Source of the DNA: Methylorubrum extorquens
GTDB taxonomy: Bacteria; Pseudomonadota; Alphaproteobacteria; Rhizobiales; Beijerinckiaceae
Reading direction: 5' to 3'
Assembly (NCBI GenBank): GCA_019695455.1
Contig: JAEUAC010000392.1
Span: forward strand, 1 to 12,295
DNA: 12,295 nt
A program made the position numbers and the translations under genes. The notes beneath the pieces were generated by a model. That model was given only the letters and a program-made list of their open reading frames with translations, was not told the DNA's origin and searched no databases. Below, piece after piece: positions 1 through 7,245 of the stretch. Position 1 is the stretch's first letter, and every line of letters starts with the position of its first letter.

Positions 1-683
1 TAGGGCTTGCCGCGCCGCACGGGCGGCCCGTCCGGGCGGGGCGGCGAGATCATCAGGATGGCCGTGCGGCCGTCCGGGCGTTCCAGGCGCTCGTAGGCCC
101 GCGTCGAGGCGTCGCCTCCCATGGGGATGCGGCGGGCGTCGCCCCAACCCGCCCGCATCGCGAGGTCGACCACGGCCTGCGCGCGCGCGAACCGCACCAT
201 CGAGTCGCCGCCGCCCGAGACCACGGCCCGCCGCCCGCCTTCGGGCGCGATGGCGAGGAGGATATCGAGCCGGTCGGGGCTGAGCGCGTCCGGGGCCCGT
301 TCCGGCCATTCGACCAGCGTCACGGCCCCGGCCGTCACCTCGTCGAAGCCGAGCTCGACGAGTTCGTCGCCGCCGCCGATCCGGTAGAGGTCGGCGTGGA
401 CCACCGGCCCGTCAGGCGCCTCGTAGGTCTGGACGAGCGTGAAGGTCGGGCTCGGCACCTCGAGCTCCGGGTCGCCGAGGCGCTCGCGCAGGAAGGCCCG
501 GGCGAGCGTCGTCTTGCCGGCGCCGATGGCCCCCGACAGGGCGGCCGTGTCGCCGGGTTCGAGGATCTCGGCCAGCGTGCGGGCGAGCGCCCGGGTCGCC
601 GCCTCGTCGGGAAGGTCGACCAGGATGGGGCCGGGCGGCGTGGGGCGCGCCCCCGCCTCGCCGGCGCGGCTCGAGAACGGCAC
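1..683 (-). CDS. tsaE: Bifunctional TsaE ATPase / aminoglycoside-type phosphotransferase, 3' part missing
   Basis: The first 227 residues are visible; the gene continues past base 1. The N-terminal half is TsaE, the ATPase that works with TsaB and TsaD to make threonylcarbamoyl-adenosine at position 37 of ANN-decoding tRNAs. Visible motifs: a P-loop (GAIGAGKTT, residues about 51-59), P-S-P-T-F-T-L-V at 77-84, H-A-D-L-Y-R at 96-101, and V-E-W-P-E at 124-128. From about residue 160 a second domain begins (G-D-A-S-T-R at 190-195, then A-I-L-M). This matches the start of the phosphotransferase fused to TsaE in many Hyphomicrobiales, related to the sugar kinase AmgK; this part is truncated, so its activity is inferred. 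The GTG start lies 6 bases after the divL stop, in the same frame, with GGAGTAGGA just upstream. Co-transcription with divL is therefore likely. Confidence 0.9.
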   Translation of the reverse strand, partial: MPFSSRAGEAGARPTPPGPILVDLPDEAATRALARTLAEILEPGDTAALSGAIGAGKTTLARAFLRERLGDPELEVPSPTFTLVQTYEAPDGPVVHADLYRIGGGDELVELGFDEVTAGAVTLVEWPERAPDALSPDRLDILLAIAPEGGRRAVVSGGGDSMVRFARAQAVVDLAMRAGWGDARRIPMGGDASTRAYERLERPDGRTAILMISPPRPDGPPVRRGKP

Positions 684-689
684 GCGGTC

Positions 690-3239
690 CTACTCCGCCG
701 CGATGCGGCCCTGGGGCCGATCCTCGGCCGGGAAATGACAGGTCACGATCGTGCCTTGGCCCGGCACGGACAGGAGGTCAACGCGGCCGCCGTGCAGCTC
801 GACGAAGGAGCGGACGATCGAGAGGCCGAGCCCGACGCCCCGGTGGGCGGTGCCGCGGCTGTGGCTCGTGAACCGCTCGAAGACGCGGGCCTGAACCTCG
901 GGCGGGATGCCGCTGCCCTCGTCGGCGACCGTCACGACCACCTCGCGCTCCGTCCGGCGCGCCAGGACCCGGATGGTCTGGCCGGCGGACGAGAAGCCGG
1001 CCGCGTTCGAGAGCAGGTTGAACACGATCTGCCGAACGCGGGCCGTGTCGCCCACGAAGGTGCCGATCTCGCGCGGCACGTCGACGACGAGGTGCAGGCG
1101 ATCCTCCGCCAGCCGGTCGCCGATCCCGGCCGCGGCCGCGTCGATGGCGGCCCGGATGTCGACCGGCTCCCGCGACAGCTCGACCGTGTCGGCGTCGATC
1201 GAGGCGAGGTCCAGGATGTCGTTGATGATGGCGAGGAGCGCGCCCGAGCATTGCAGGATGTGCCCGGCATAGTCGCGCTGGCGCTCGTTCAGCTCGCCGA
1301 TCGTCTCGGCGCCGATCAGCTCCGCGAATCCGATGATGTTCGTGAGCGGCGTGCGGAGCTCGTAGGAGACGTGGTGCACGAACTCGTCGCGCAGCCGGGC
1401 CGCCTTCTCGAGCGCGTCGTTCCGGTCCGTGAGCGCCCGCTCGACGTTCACGGAGGCCGTCACGTCCTTGAACGTGAGGAGCGTCAGGCCGCCGGGCATC
1501 GGCTCGGCCGCGCAGTCCAGGATGGTGCCGTCCAGGCGCTCCATCCGGGCCTGGACGGTCTCGCGGCTGGTCGAGAACCCGGCCACCGCGCCCCGCAGGT
1601 CCGTCCAGAGCGGCGAGGTCGGCGCGAGCGGCCGCCCGAGCCCGAGCACGGCCTCCACGTGCGGCTCGCCGTCGAGCGCCGCCTCGTCCATGCGCCAGAT
1701 CTCGCGGAAGGCGCGGTTGTGCAGCCGGAGCCGGCCGTCGGCCCCGAAGAGGGCGACCCCCTCCGAGAGCGTGTTCAGCGTCTCGGCCTGGGTCTTGATG
1801 AGCGCGTTGTAGCGCGATTCCAGGTGGATGCGGTCCGACACGTCGTCGAACAGGTAGGTGAGGCCGCCCTGCGGGTTCGGGTTCGCGACGACGCGCAGCG
1901 TGCGCCGGTCCGGCAGGTACCACCACGTCTCGCGCGGCTCGACGGACCGGTAGGCCTCGAGGATGCCGGCCTTCCAGCTGCGGAAATCGGCCTGTTCGGG
2001 GAGGCGTCGCGCCGTGCGCAGCCGATCCAGGATCTCGCCGTCGCTCGGCCCGCTCGCCAGGAAGGCGGCGTCGAGGTCCCAGAGGCGCCGGTAGGCGGCG
2101 TTGTGGAAGACGAGGCGCTCGGTCGCGTCGAACATGGCGACGGCGGTGGGGAACTGGTCCAGCGTGCGGACATGCGCCTGCATCTGGCGCTGCAGGTCCA
2201 GGCGGAGCGATTCGAGCTCCGACACGTCGCGCGCGATGCCGCCGGATCCGCCCGGCAGGGGCGCCTCCGTGATGTCGAGCACGCGCCGGGCACCGGACAC
2301 GATGGCGGCCACGCGGGACCGGAAGGTCGCGCCGCCGAGCCGCTGGCGCGACGCCTCCTCGCGGTCGCTGCGCTCGAGCAGCTCGAGCGAGCGCGCGGCC
2401 GCGTCCGTGCCGTCCGCCGCCTCGACCGCCTTCGCGTAGGCCCGGTTGGCGAAGCGGAGCCGGCCGTCGCGGCCCCGCAGCCAGGCCGGCTCGTCGATCG
2501 CGTCGAGCAGGCCGCGCAGCGCGTCCGCCATGTCGCGGGCCTCGGTCGTCTCGGCTTCCGCCCGCAGCAGGTCGGACCGGTAGCCGGTCACGTCGCGCAG
2601 GCGCAGGAGGGCCCGCCCGCCGACCGCCCGGCCCTCGGCCTCGACGAAGTCGCCGCCGGCGGAGCGCAGCACGAGCCGGAAGCCCTCGCCCGTGGCGCGG
2701 AGCCGGTCCGTCCCCGATTCGATGCGGGCGGCGTCGCCCGGCAGGAGCCAGCTTCCGAAGGCCAGGAGCCGGCCGCCGGCCGCCCCGCCCGCGAGCGTCG
2801 CGGGATCGCCCTCGATGGCCGCCTCGCCGTCGTGGCCGGACCAGACCACGATGACCTGGGGCTCGGCCCCGAGCAGCAGCTCGGCCCGGTCGCCCGCCAT
2901 CCGCAGGCCGGCGTTCTCGGCGGCGAGGCGGCGCTCGCGCTCCGTCCAGATGCGGCGCTCGCGGATGTGCTGGATCGCGAGGACGGCCGAGAAGATGACG
3001 AGGCCCGTCAGCGTCGCGAAGCCGACGGCCGAGCGGGGATCGAACCAGAAGAAGGACGGGAAGAGCTCGGCCGTCGCGAAGCCGGGCGCCGCGATCGCGG
3101 GCGTGCCGACGGCGATCGAGCCCGCCACGATCCCGGACGTGCCCGCGACCGATCGCGGCCGGCGCCGGGACGCCGATTTGGGACGCCTCACGGTCACCCG
3201 CGCGTCAGGCCCGCATCGAAGGGGCGCGACGGGCCGCAC
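690..3239 (-). CDS. divL: DivL-type PAS sensor kinase homologue with Tyr at the phosphoacceptor position
   Basis: A membrane-anchored multi-PAS histidine-kinase-like protein of about 849 residues from this start. In order: a basic N-terminus, a hydrophobic stretch (about 31-52), a membrane segment (about 71-90), one degenerate and three clearer PAS-like domains (about 123-215, 238-341, 357-468, 481-593), a HisKA dimerisation domain (about 611-683) and a HATPase domain (about 723-838). The H-box reads H-V-S-Y-E-L-R-T-P-L, so Tyr (about residue 626, codon at 1364-1362) replaces the phosphorylated His, the hallmark of Caulobacter DivL. The ATP-binding boxes look intact: N-L-L-S-N-A-A, D-E-G-S-G-I, F-E-R-F and G-V-G-L-G-L-S. 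DivL is known to act with DivK and CckA in the CtrA cell-cycle pathway; that role here is inferred by homology. The start is uncertain. GTG at 3239 has GAGGG 8 bases upstream. GTG at 3197 or 3191 is possible. GTG at 3395 is unlikely because it lies in a hairpin loop. The stop is TAG. Confidence 0.85.
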   Translation of the reverse strand: MRPVAPLRCGPDARVTVRRPKSASRRRPRSVAGTSGIVAGSIAVGTPAIAAPGFATAELFPSFFWFDPRSAVGFATLTGLVIFSAVLAIQHIRERRIWTERERRLAAENAGLRMAGDRAELLLGAEPQVIVVWSGHDGEAAIEGDPATLAGGAAGGRLLAFGSWLLPGDAARIESGTDRLRATGEGFRLVLRSAGGDFVEAEGRAVGGRALLRLRDVTGYRSDLLRAEAETTEARDMADALRGLLDAIDEPAWLRGRDGRLRFANRAYAKAVEAADGTDAAARSLELLERSDREEASRQRLGGATFRSRVAAIVSGARRVLDITEAPLPGGSGGIARDVSELESLRLDLQRQMQAHVRTLDQFPTAVAMFDATERLVFHNAAYRRLWDLDAAFLASGPSDGEILDRLRTARRLPEQADFRSWKAGILEAYRSVEPRETWWYLPDRRTLRVVANPNPQGGLTYLFDDVSDRIHLESRYNALIKTQAETLNTLSEGVALFGADGRLRLHNRAFREIWRMDEAALDGEPHVEAVLGLGRPLAPTSPLWTDLRGAVAGFSTSRETVQARMERLDGTILDCAAEPMPGGLTLLTFKDVTASVNVERALTDRNDALEKAARLRDEFVHHVSYELRTPLTNIIGFAELIGAETIGELNERQRDYAGHILQCSGALLAIINDILDLASIDADTVELSREPVDIRAAIDAAAAGIGDRLAEDRLHLVVDVPREIGTFVGDTARVRQIVFNLLSNAAGFSSAGQTIRVLARRTEREVVVTVADEGSGIPPEVQARVFERFTSHSRGTAHRGVGLGLSIVRSFVELHGGRVDLLSVPGQGTIVTCHFPAEDRPQGRIAAE

Positions 3240-3351
3240 GGGGCGGCCCTCAGCAGTGTCGGCGTCCTTCGGGGGCTCATTCTCGATTGCCTGGGCGTGG
3301 CGCCGCGGGTCGCAGCGACACGAATCAGCGCAGTCTAGAGTCCCGGGGAGT

Positions 3352-3378
3352 CCGGCCGAAGCGCTCGGCCGGGCTTTT
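3352..3378 (+). terminator. Rho-independent-type hairpin with T-tract on the plus strand
   Basis: CCGGCCGA, then a 5-base loop AGCGC, then TCGGCCGG make a perfect 8-bp stem. On the plus strand GC and four T follow. This has the form of an intrinsic terminator for plus-strand transcription, although no plus-strand gene ends here. It would stop antisense reading from divL into ahcY. On the minus strand an A-tract precedes the stem and no T-tract follows. Confidence 0.4.
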
Positions 3379-3381
3379 CGC

Positions 3382-3413
3382 GCCACGCCCGCCACATGTG
3401 CGGCGAGCGTGGC
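3382..3413 (-). terminator. Hairpin after ahcY, possible terminator or 3' stabiliser
   Basis: The arms 3382-3393 and 3402-3413 pair over 12 bp with one G-U pair, around an 8-base loop. This lies about 33 bases past the ahcY stop. On the ahcY strand no T-tract follows, so it may protect the mRNA end or attenuate transcription rather than act as a classic Rho-independent terminator. Confidence 0.5.
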
Positions 3414-3445
3414 AGGGCAGCAACAGAGGCCCCGATTCGTTCTCG

Positions 3446-4873
3446 TCAGTAGCGGTAATGGTCGGGCTTGAACGGCCCGGTCTCCGATACGCCGATGTAG
3501 CTCGCCTGGTCAGGGCGAAGCTGCGTGAGCTTCGCGCCGATCTTCTCCAGATGGAGGAAGGCGACCTTCTCGTCGAGATGCTTCGGGAGCGTGTAGACCT
3601 TCTTCTCGTATTTGCCGGGATTGGTGAAGAGTTCGATCTGCGCGAGCGTCTGGTTGGTGAACGAGGCGGACATGACGAAGGAGGGGTGCCCCATCGCGTT
3701 GCCGAGATTCACCAGCCGCCCTTCCGACAGCAGGATCATGCGGTGGCCGTCGGGGAACGTGATCTCGTCCACCTGCGGCTTGATGTTGTCCCACTTCATG
3801 TTCTTCAGGCTGGCGACCTGGATCTCGTTGTCGAAGTGGCCGATGTTGCAGACGATCGCCCGGTCCTTCATGGCCCGCATGTGGTCGATCGTGATCACGT
3901 CCTTGTTGCCCGTGGCGGTCACGAAGATGTCGGCGCGCGGTGCCGCGTCCTCCATGGTGACGACCTCGAAGCCCTCCATGGCGGCCTGGAGCGCGCAGAT
4001 CGGGTCGACCTCGGACACGAGCACGCGGCAGCCGGCCTGGCGGAGCGAGGCGGCGGAACCCTTGCCGACGTCGCCGAAGCCCGCGACCATGGCGACCTTG
4101 CCGGCCATCATGACGTCCGTGACGCGGCGGATGCCGTCGACGAGCGACTCGCGGCAGCCGTAGAGGTTGTCGAACTTCGACTTCGTCACGGCGTCGTTCA
4201 CGTTGATGGCCGGGAAGAGGAGCTTGCCCTCCTTCTCCATCACGTAGAGCCGGTGCACGCCCGTCGTGGTCTCCTAGGAGACGCCCTTGATCGCCTTCGC
4301 GAGCTCTGCGAACCAGCCCTTCGGCTTCTCGCCGAGCGTCTTCTTCAGGAGCGCGAAGAAGATCTCCTCCTCCTCCGTCTCGGGCTTGTCGAGGAAGGCC
4401 GTGTCGCCGTTCTCGGCCCGCAGCCCGAGATGGACGAACATGGTGGCGTCGCCGCCGTCGTCGAGGATCATGTTCGGCATGCCGCCGTCGTGCCACTCGA
4501 ACAGCTTGCGCGTGTAGTCCCAGTAATCCTTGAGCGACTCGCCCTTGATGGCGAAGACCGGGATGCCGGCCGCTGCGATCGCGGCCGCGGCGTGGTCCTG
4601 GGTCGAGTAGATGTTGCACGACACCCAGCGGATGTCGGCGCCGAGCGCCGCCAGCGTCTCGATGAGCACGCCCGTCTGGATGGTCATGTGCAGGGAGCCG
4701 GCGATGCGGGCGCCCTTCAGGGGCTGAGACGCGCCGTATTCCTCGCGGACGGCCATCAGGCCCGGCATTTCCGTCTCGGCGATCGAGAGCTCCTTCCGGC
4801 CCCAGGCCGCGAGGCCGATATCGGCGACGATGTAGTCGCCCTTGCTGTCGGCCGTCCTCGATACCTGCGCCAT
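3446..4873 (-). pseudogene. ahcY: S-adenosylhomocysteine hydrolase (adenosylhomocysteinase) interrupted by an in-frame TAG
   Basis: AhcY splits S-adenosylhomocysteine (SAH) into homocysteine and adenosine, relieving product inhibition of methyltransferases; it is a cytosolic NAD-dependent enzyme. The frame is continuous for 476 codons, including the internal and final stops, but codon 200 (4276-4274) is TAG. The first 199 residues hold L-H-M-T-I-Q-T (61-67) and I-L-D-D-G-G-D (136-142). Directly after the stop come E-T-T-T-G-V-H, V-T-K-S-K-F-D-N (about 229-236), the NAD loop G-F-G-D-V-G-K-G, and the C-terminus P-F-K-P-D-H-Y-R-Y. The family normally reads S-E-E-T-T-T here, so a GAG to TAG change replaces the first Glu, next to the Glu equivalent to human E156. 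No other damage is visible and the downstream half is fully conserved, so the change is recent or a sequence error. The ATG start has GAGG 11 bases upstream. Without suppression or reinitiation neither half should be active. Confidence 0.85.
4274..4276 (-). other. Internal amber codon in ahcY
   Basis: On the minus strand the codons read GTC TCC TAG GAG ACC ACG ACG, that is V S stop E T T T, where the family has V-S-E-E-T-T-T. The change sits inside a perfect 10-bp palindrome CTCCTAGGAG (4271-4280). AGGAG lies 12 bases ahead of an in-frame GTG at 4258, which could only weakly support reinitiation. TAG is used as an ordinary stop by divL and the EIIA gene in this window, so general amber recoding is unlikely. 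Confidence 0.9.
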
Positions 4874-4910
4874 GGTCCCGTCGCCTCGTGTCCGTCTGGA
4901 GAGGCGGAGG

Positions 4911-4938
4911 ATCTAGCAGGCCGGCGCGCCCAAGGCAA
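4911..4938 (-). promoter_or_regulatory. Candidate ahcY promoter
   Basis: On the minus strand TTGCCT (4938-4933), a 16-base spacer, then CTAGAT (4916-4911) resembles an alphaproteobacterial housekeeping promoter. It would place transcription start about 30 bases before the ahcY ATG. An overlapping TTGATT (4942-4937) is an alternative -35. The match is weak and is judged mainly by position. Confidence 0.35.
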
Positions 4939-4943
4939 TCAAG

Positions 4944-4963
4944 ACATAAAGATGTCTTTATGT
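4944..4963. promoter_or_regulatory. Perfect 20-bp palindromic operator upstream of ahcY
   Basis: ACATAAAGA, TG, TCTTTATGT is an exact 9-bp inverted repeat around a 2-base centre, and is AT-rich in a GC-rich setting. It abuts the candidate ahcY -35 element, about 70 bp before the ATG and 9 bases past the TadG-like stop. The size and symmetry suit a winged-helix dimer such as ArsR-family SahR, which is known to control SAH and methionine recycling genes in Proteobacteria. The regulator is inference; no regulator gene is present here. A 2-base loop and AT-rich stem make a terminator less likely. Confidence 0.6.
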
Positions 4964-4971
4964 GCCGCGCG

Positions 4972-6261
4972 TCACTGGGTGTAGCGGGTCAGCGCGAAGG
5001 TCGAGAAGATCGTCTGGAACGCCTGGGCGATCATGGTCGAGCTCGCGACCTGGTAGAGCCCGGGCGAGGCGCAGGCCTTGAGCTGCGGCGCGACGTCGTC
5101 GGCGCGGGTCCCGGGCCCGCCGATCTGGCTCGGCTGGCCGAGGGTGAGGTTGTAGCCCCAGTCCCAGGTGAGCGGCACGTAGGCGGTGTGGATGACGCCG
5201 ACCGAGACGCCCGCGTCCTTGAGCGCCTTGCACTGCGCGGGATCGAAGGGCGCGACCTGCGCCCGCAGCGGCGGGTTCTTGGTCCAGGTGCGGTTCGGGT
5301 CCTGCACGCCGTCGGTGGCGATGATGACGAGCTTCTTCGGCTGGGAGCGGCTGCTGCCGTCGCCGGCCGGGCCGATCGTCTGGGTGAAGAGCGGCATGAT
5401 CTCGTTGAAATGGGTCGCGGCCGTGAACTCGCTCGCCGCGTTGGTCGTCTGCGGCAGGTTGCCCTTCGTCAGCGTCATGTTGCTGGAATAGGTGGCCGTC
5501 TGGATGAGCGCGTCGCTGAAGCTGTAGATGCCGACGCGGTTGAAGGTGGTCGTCTTCGGCTGCTGGCCGAGCCAGTCGAGGAACTCGGCGATGCCCGCGT
5601 TCACGACCTGCGTGCGCAGCGGGATGCCCTGCGACACCGCCCATTGGTAGGCGTCCATGGACGTGCCCTTCACGGGCGCCCCGTCGTGGCAGGCGAAGGC
5701 GCAGCCGAGCGCCGATTGCAGGCGCGCGATGGCGGCCGCATCCGCCCCGATGGCCATGGAGCCGGAGACGTCGACGAGGAGCGACACGTCGACGAACGGC
5801 GTGAGGCTGGTCGCGGCGGTCGCCGTGATCCCGAGTTCGGAGGTCCGCGAGGGCAGGAAGGCGGCGAAGACGTTGGGGCTGACGCCCTTGGCCGTCACGG
5901 TGGCCGAGATCAGCATGCCCGCATGCGTCACGTCCAGGGTGGGATCGGCCGTCGAGATCCCCGGCCGGACGATGCCCTTGTAGGCCTCGATCCCCACGGC
6001 CGCCCCGGCCGGAAGAGCCGTCGCGTCGCTCTCGCCCGCCTCGATCCGCCGCTTGGCCTCGTTGGCGGCCGCGAGCGCGGCGGAATCGGCCGCGAGCGCC
6101 ATGACGCTGCGGGCGGAGGCGGCGCGCGAATAGTCGAGCGCGGCGCCGACCGCGCCGAGAAGCGGGATGGCGGCCAGCGCGAACAGGATGGCGATGCCGC
6201 CGTCGGCGGAGGCGGCGAAGCCGGCGGCCCGACGTCGGAGGCCGGGGCGAGAAGGTGTCAT
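4972..6261 (-). CDS. TadG-like pilus assembly protein with vWA (MIDAS) motif
   Basis: About 429 residues. The N-terminus is basic, then S-A-D-G-G-I-A-I-L-F-A-L-A-A-I-P (18-33) starts a single membrane helix (about 22-43) ending in A-L-D-Y-S-R. This is the pilin-like N-terminal segment of TadE/TadG proteins, with the mature part outside the inner membrane. A von Willebrand A domain follows: the metal-site motif D-V-S-G-S at 164-168 and, later, V-I-I-A-T-D-G-V. Cysteines at about 187 and 191 and in the C-terminal quarter could form disulfides. TadG proteins belong to Tad/Flp pilus systems, but no other tad gene lies nearby, so this is an orphan and its partner is unknown. The ATG at 6261 has GGAAAGG 5 bases upstream. 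The ATG at 6297, 12 codons earlier, has a purine run only 1 base away and is less likely. Confidence 0.8.
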   Translation of the reverse strand: MTPSRPGLRRRAAGFAASADGGIAILFALAAIPLLGAVGAALDYSRAASARSVMALAADSAALAAANEAKRRIEAGESDATALPAGAAVGIEAYKGIVRPGISTADPTLDVTHAGMLISATVTAKGVSPNVFAAFLPSRTSELGITATAATSLTPFVDVSLLVDVSGSMAIGADAAAIARLQSALGCAFACHDGAPVKGTSMDAYQWAVSQGIPLRTQVVNAGIAEFLDWLGQQPKTTTFNRVGIYSFSDALIQTATYSSNMTLTKGNLPQTTNAASEFTAATHFNEIMPLFTQTIGPAGDGSSRSQPKKLVIIATDGVQDPNRTWTKNPPLRAQVAPFDPAQCKALKDAGVSVGVIHTAYVPLTWDWGYNLTLGQPSQIGGPGTRADDVAPQLKACASPGLYQVASSTMIAQAFQTIFSTFALTRYTQ

Positions 6262-6498
6262 CGCGACCTTTCCGGACGCGGCCTGTCCGCGGGGCATGCC
6301 TTTCGCATCGCCTGCCGGTATACCGACCGGGCGCTAACGAGAGCTTAGTTCGCGGACGTGATTCGGCGGCGCCGGGGCAAGAGGTCGCGAGACGATGCGG
6401 GACGGACGATCCGACCAGTGAGCAAGAGGACCGACGCCCCCGATCCCGACGGGTCGGGTCAGGCCGAAGCCGGCCCGAGGACCGGCAAGGAAGGCTTC
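6262..6498. other. Divergent intergenic region, TadG-like gene / chaC
   Basis: 237 bases (or 156 if chaC begins at 6418) between two diverging genes, so it must carry both promoters. A perfect 10-bp palindrome CGGTATACCG lies at 6316-6325, and a weak CTAA...TTAG pair lies near 6334-6348. I could not assign convincing -35 and -10 boxes. No RNA gene or repeat is recognisable. Confidence 0.4.
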
Positions 6499-7176
6499 GT
6501 GATCACGCGCGAACGCCTCCTGTCCGGCGAGCACCTGGCGGCGCTCCGGGCGCGGGCCACGCCCGACGCGCCGATCCGGTCGGACGAGGAGCTCGAGACC
6601 TCGCTCGACGAGACGCTGGCGGGCGTCGCGCCGGGCTCGGACGTCTGGGTCTTCGGCTACGGCTCGCTCATGTGGAACCCCGCCTTCCGCTTCGCGGAGC
6701 GGCGGCTCGGCATCGTGCGCGGATGGCATCGCCGGTTCTGCCTCTGGCTCCAGCGCGGCCGCGGCTCGCCCGACTGCCCGGGCCTGATGCTGGCGCTCGA
6801 CCGGGGCGGCGTGTGCCGGGGCATCGCCTTCCGCATCGAGGCCGCGTTCGTCCGCGAGGAGCTGCTGCTCGTGTGGCGGCGCGAGATGCTGTCGGGCGCC
6901 TACCTGGCCCGCTGGGTCGACGTCGCGTCCGACGAGGGGAGCGTGCGGGCCGTCACCTTCGTGGCGAACCAGGCGCATGCCCGCTACTCGGGCAAGCTGA
7001 CGGAGGCCGCCACCGCCGAGCGCATCTGCGCCGCGGCGGGCGAACTCGGCAGCTGCCTCGACTATTTCGAGCGCACGGTCCGCATCCTGCGCACCCTGCA
7101 GGTCGACGACCGGGCGCTGCGGCGGATCGAGGTCGCCATCGCCCGGACGCCCCGGGAGACGAGTCAGTCGGGTTGA
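6499..7176 (+). CDS. chaC: ChaC-like glutathione-specific gamma-glutamylcyclotransferase
   Basis: 225 residues from this start. The signature F-G-Y-G-S-L-M-W (residues about 52-59) is the substrate-binding loop of the ChaC branch of the gamma-glutamylcyclotransferase fold. The expected catalytic Glu lies in W-R-R-E-M (about 129), followed by L-S-G-A-Y-L. ChaC enzymes cleave glutathione to 5-oxoproline and Cys-Gly in the cytosol. Start choice: GTG at 6499 has AAGGAAGG 5 bases upstream and gives a family-sized protein. The frame is open back to GTG codons at 6418 and 6358, but this extra part is Arg-, Asp- and Gly-rich, low in complexity, and lacks a good ribosome site. The gene stands alone, divergent from the TadG-like gene and convergent with the GNAT gene. 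The family call is firm; the activity is inferred from homology. Confidence 0.85.
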   Translation: MITRERLLSGEHLAALRARATPDAPIRSDEELETSLDETLAGVAPGSDVWVFGYGSLMWNPAFRFAERRLGIVRGWHRRFCLWLQRGRGSPDCPGLMLALDRGGVCRGIAFRIEAAFVREELLLVWRREMLSGAYLARWVDVASDEGSVRAVTFVANQAHARYSGKLTEAATAERICAAAGELGSCLDYFERTVRILRTLQVDDRALRRIEVAIARTPRETSQSG

Positions 7177-7245
7177 TCGGGTGAATGGCCGTCCTGCGGG
7201 ACGCGGATCCAGTGCTCCTGAGCCTTAGAGACAGCGCGGACATGA

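Noticed and set aside
396..3338. A 980-codon open frame on the plus strand opposite divL
   Set aside because: It is a high-GC shadow: Arg-, Gly-, Ala- and Glu-rich, no recognisable domain, and fully antisense to a gene with clear kinase and PAS motifs.
4274..4276. Pyrrolysine or other recoding of TAG in ahcY
   Set aside because: TAG serves as a normal terminal stop for divL and the EIIA gene, AhcY is not a known pyrrolysine protein, and no insertion signal is visible; an error or mutation is simpler.
4874..4971. A SAH riboswitch before ahcY
   Set aside because: The leader is short and I could not find the conserved SAH-aptamer pairing; the exact palindrome points to a protein operator instead.
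3287..4984. A 565-codon plus-strand open frame opposite ahcY
   Set aside because: It is antisense to strongly conserved AhcY coding sequence and has no family motifs; open only because of base composition.
4888..6348. A 486-codon plus-strand open frame opposite the TadG-like gene
   Set aside because: Low-complexity Arg/Gly/Asp composition and no ribosome site; the minus strand carries the vWA and membrane motifs.
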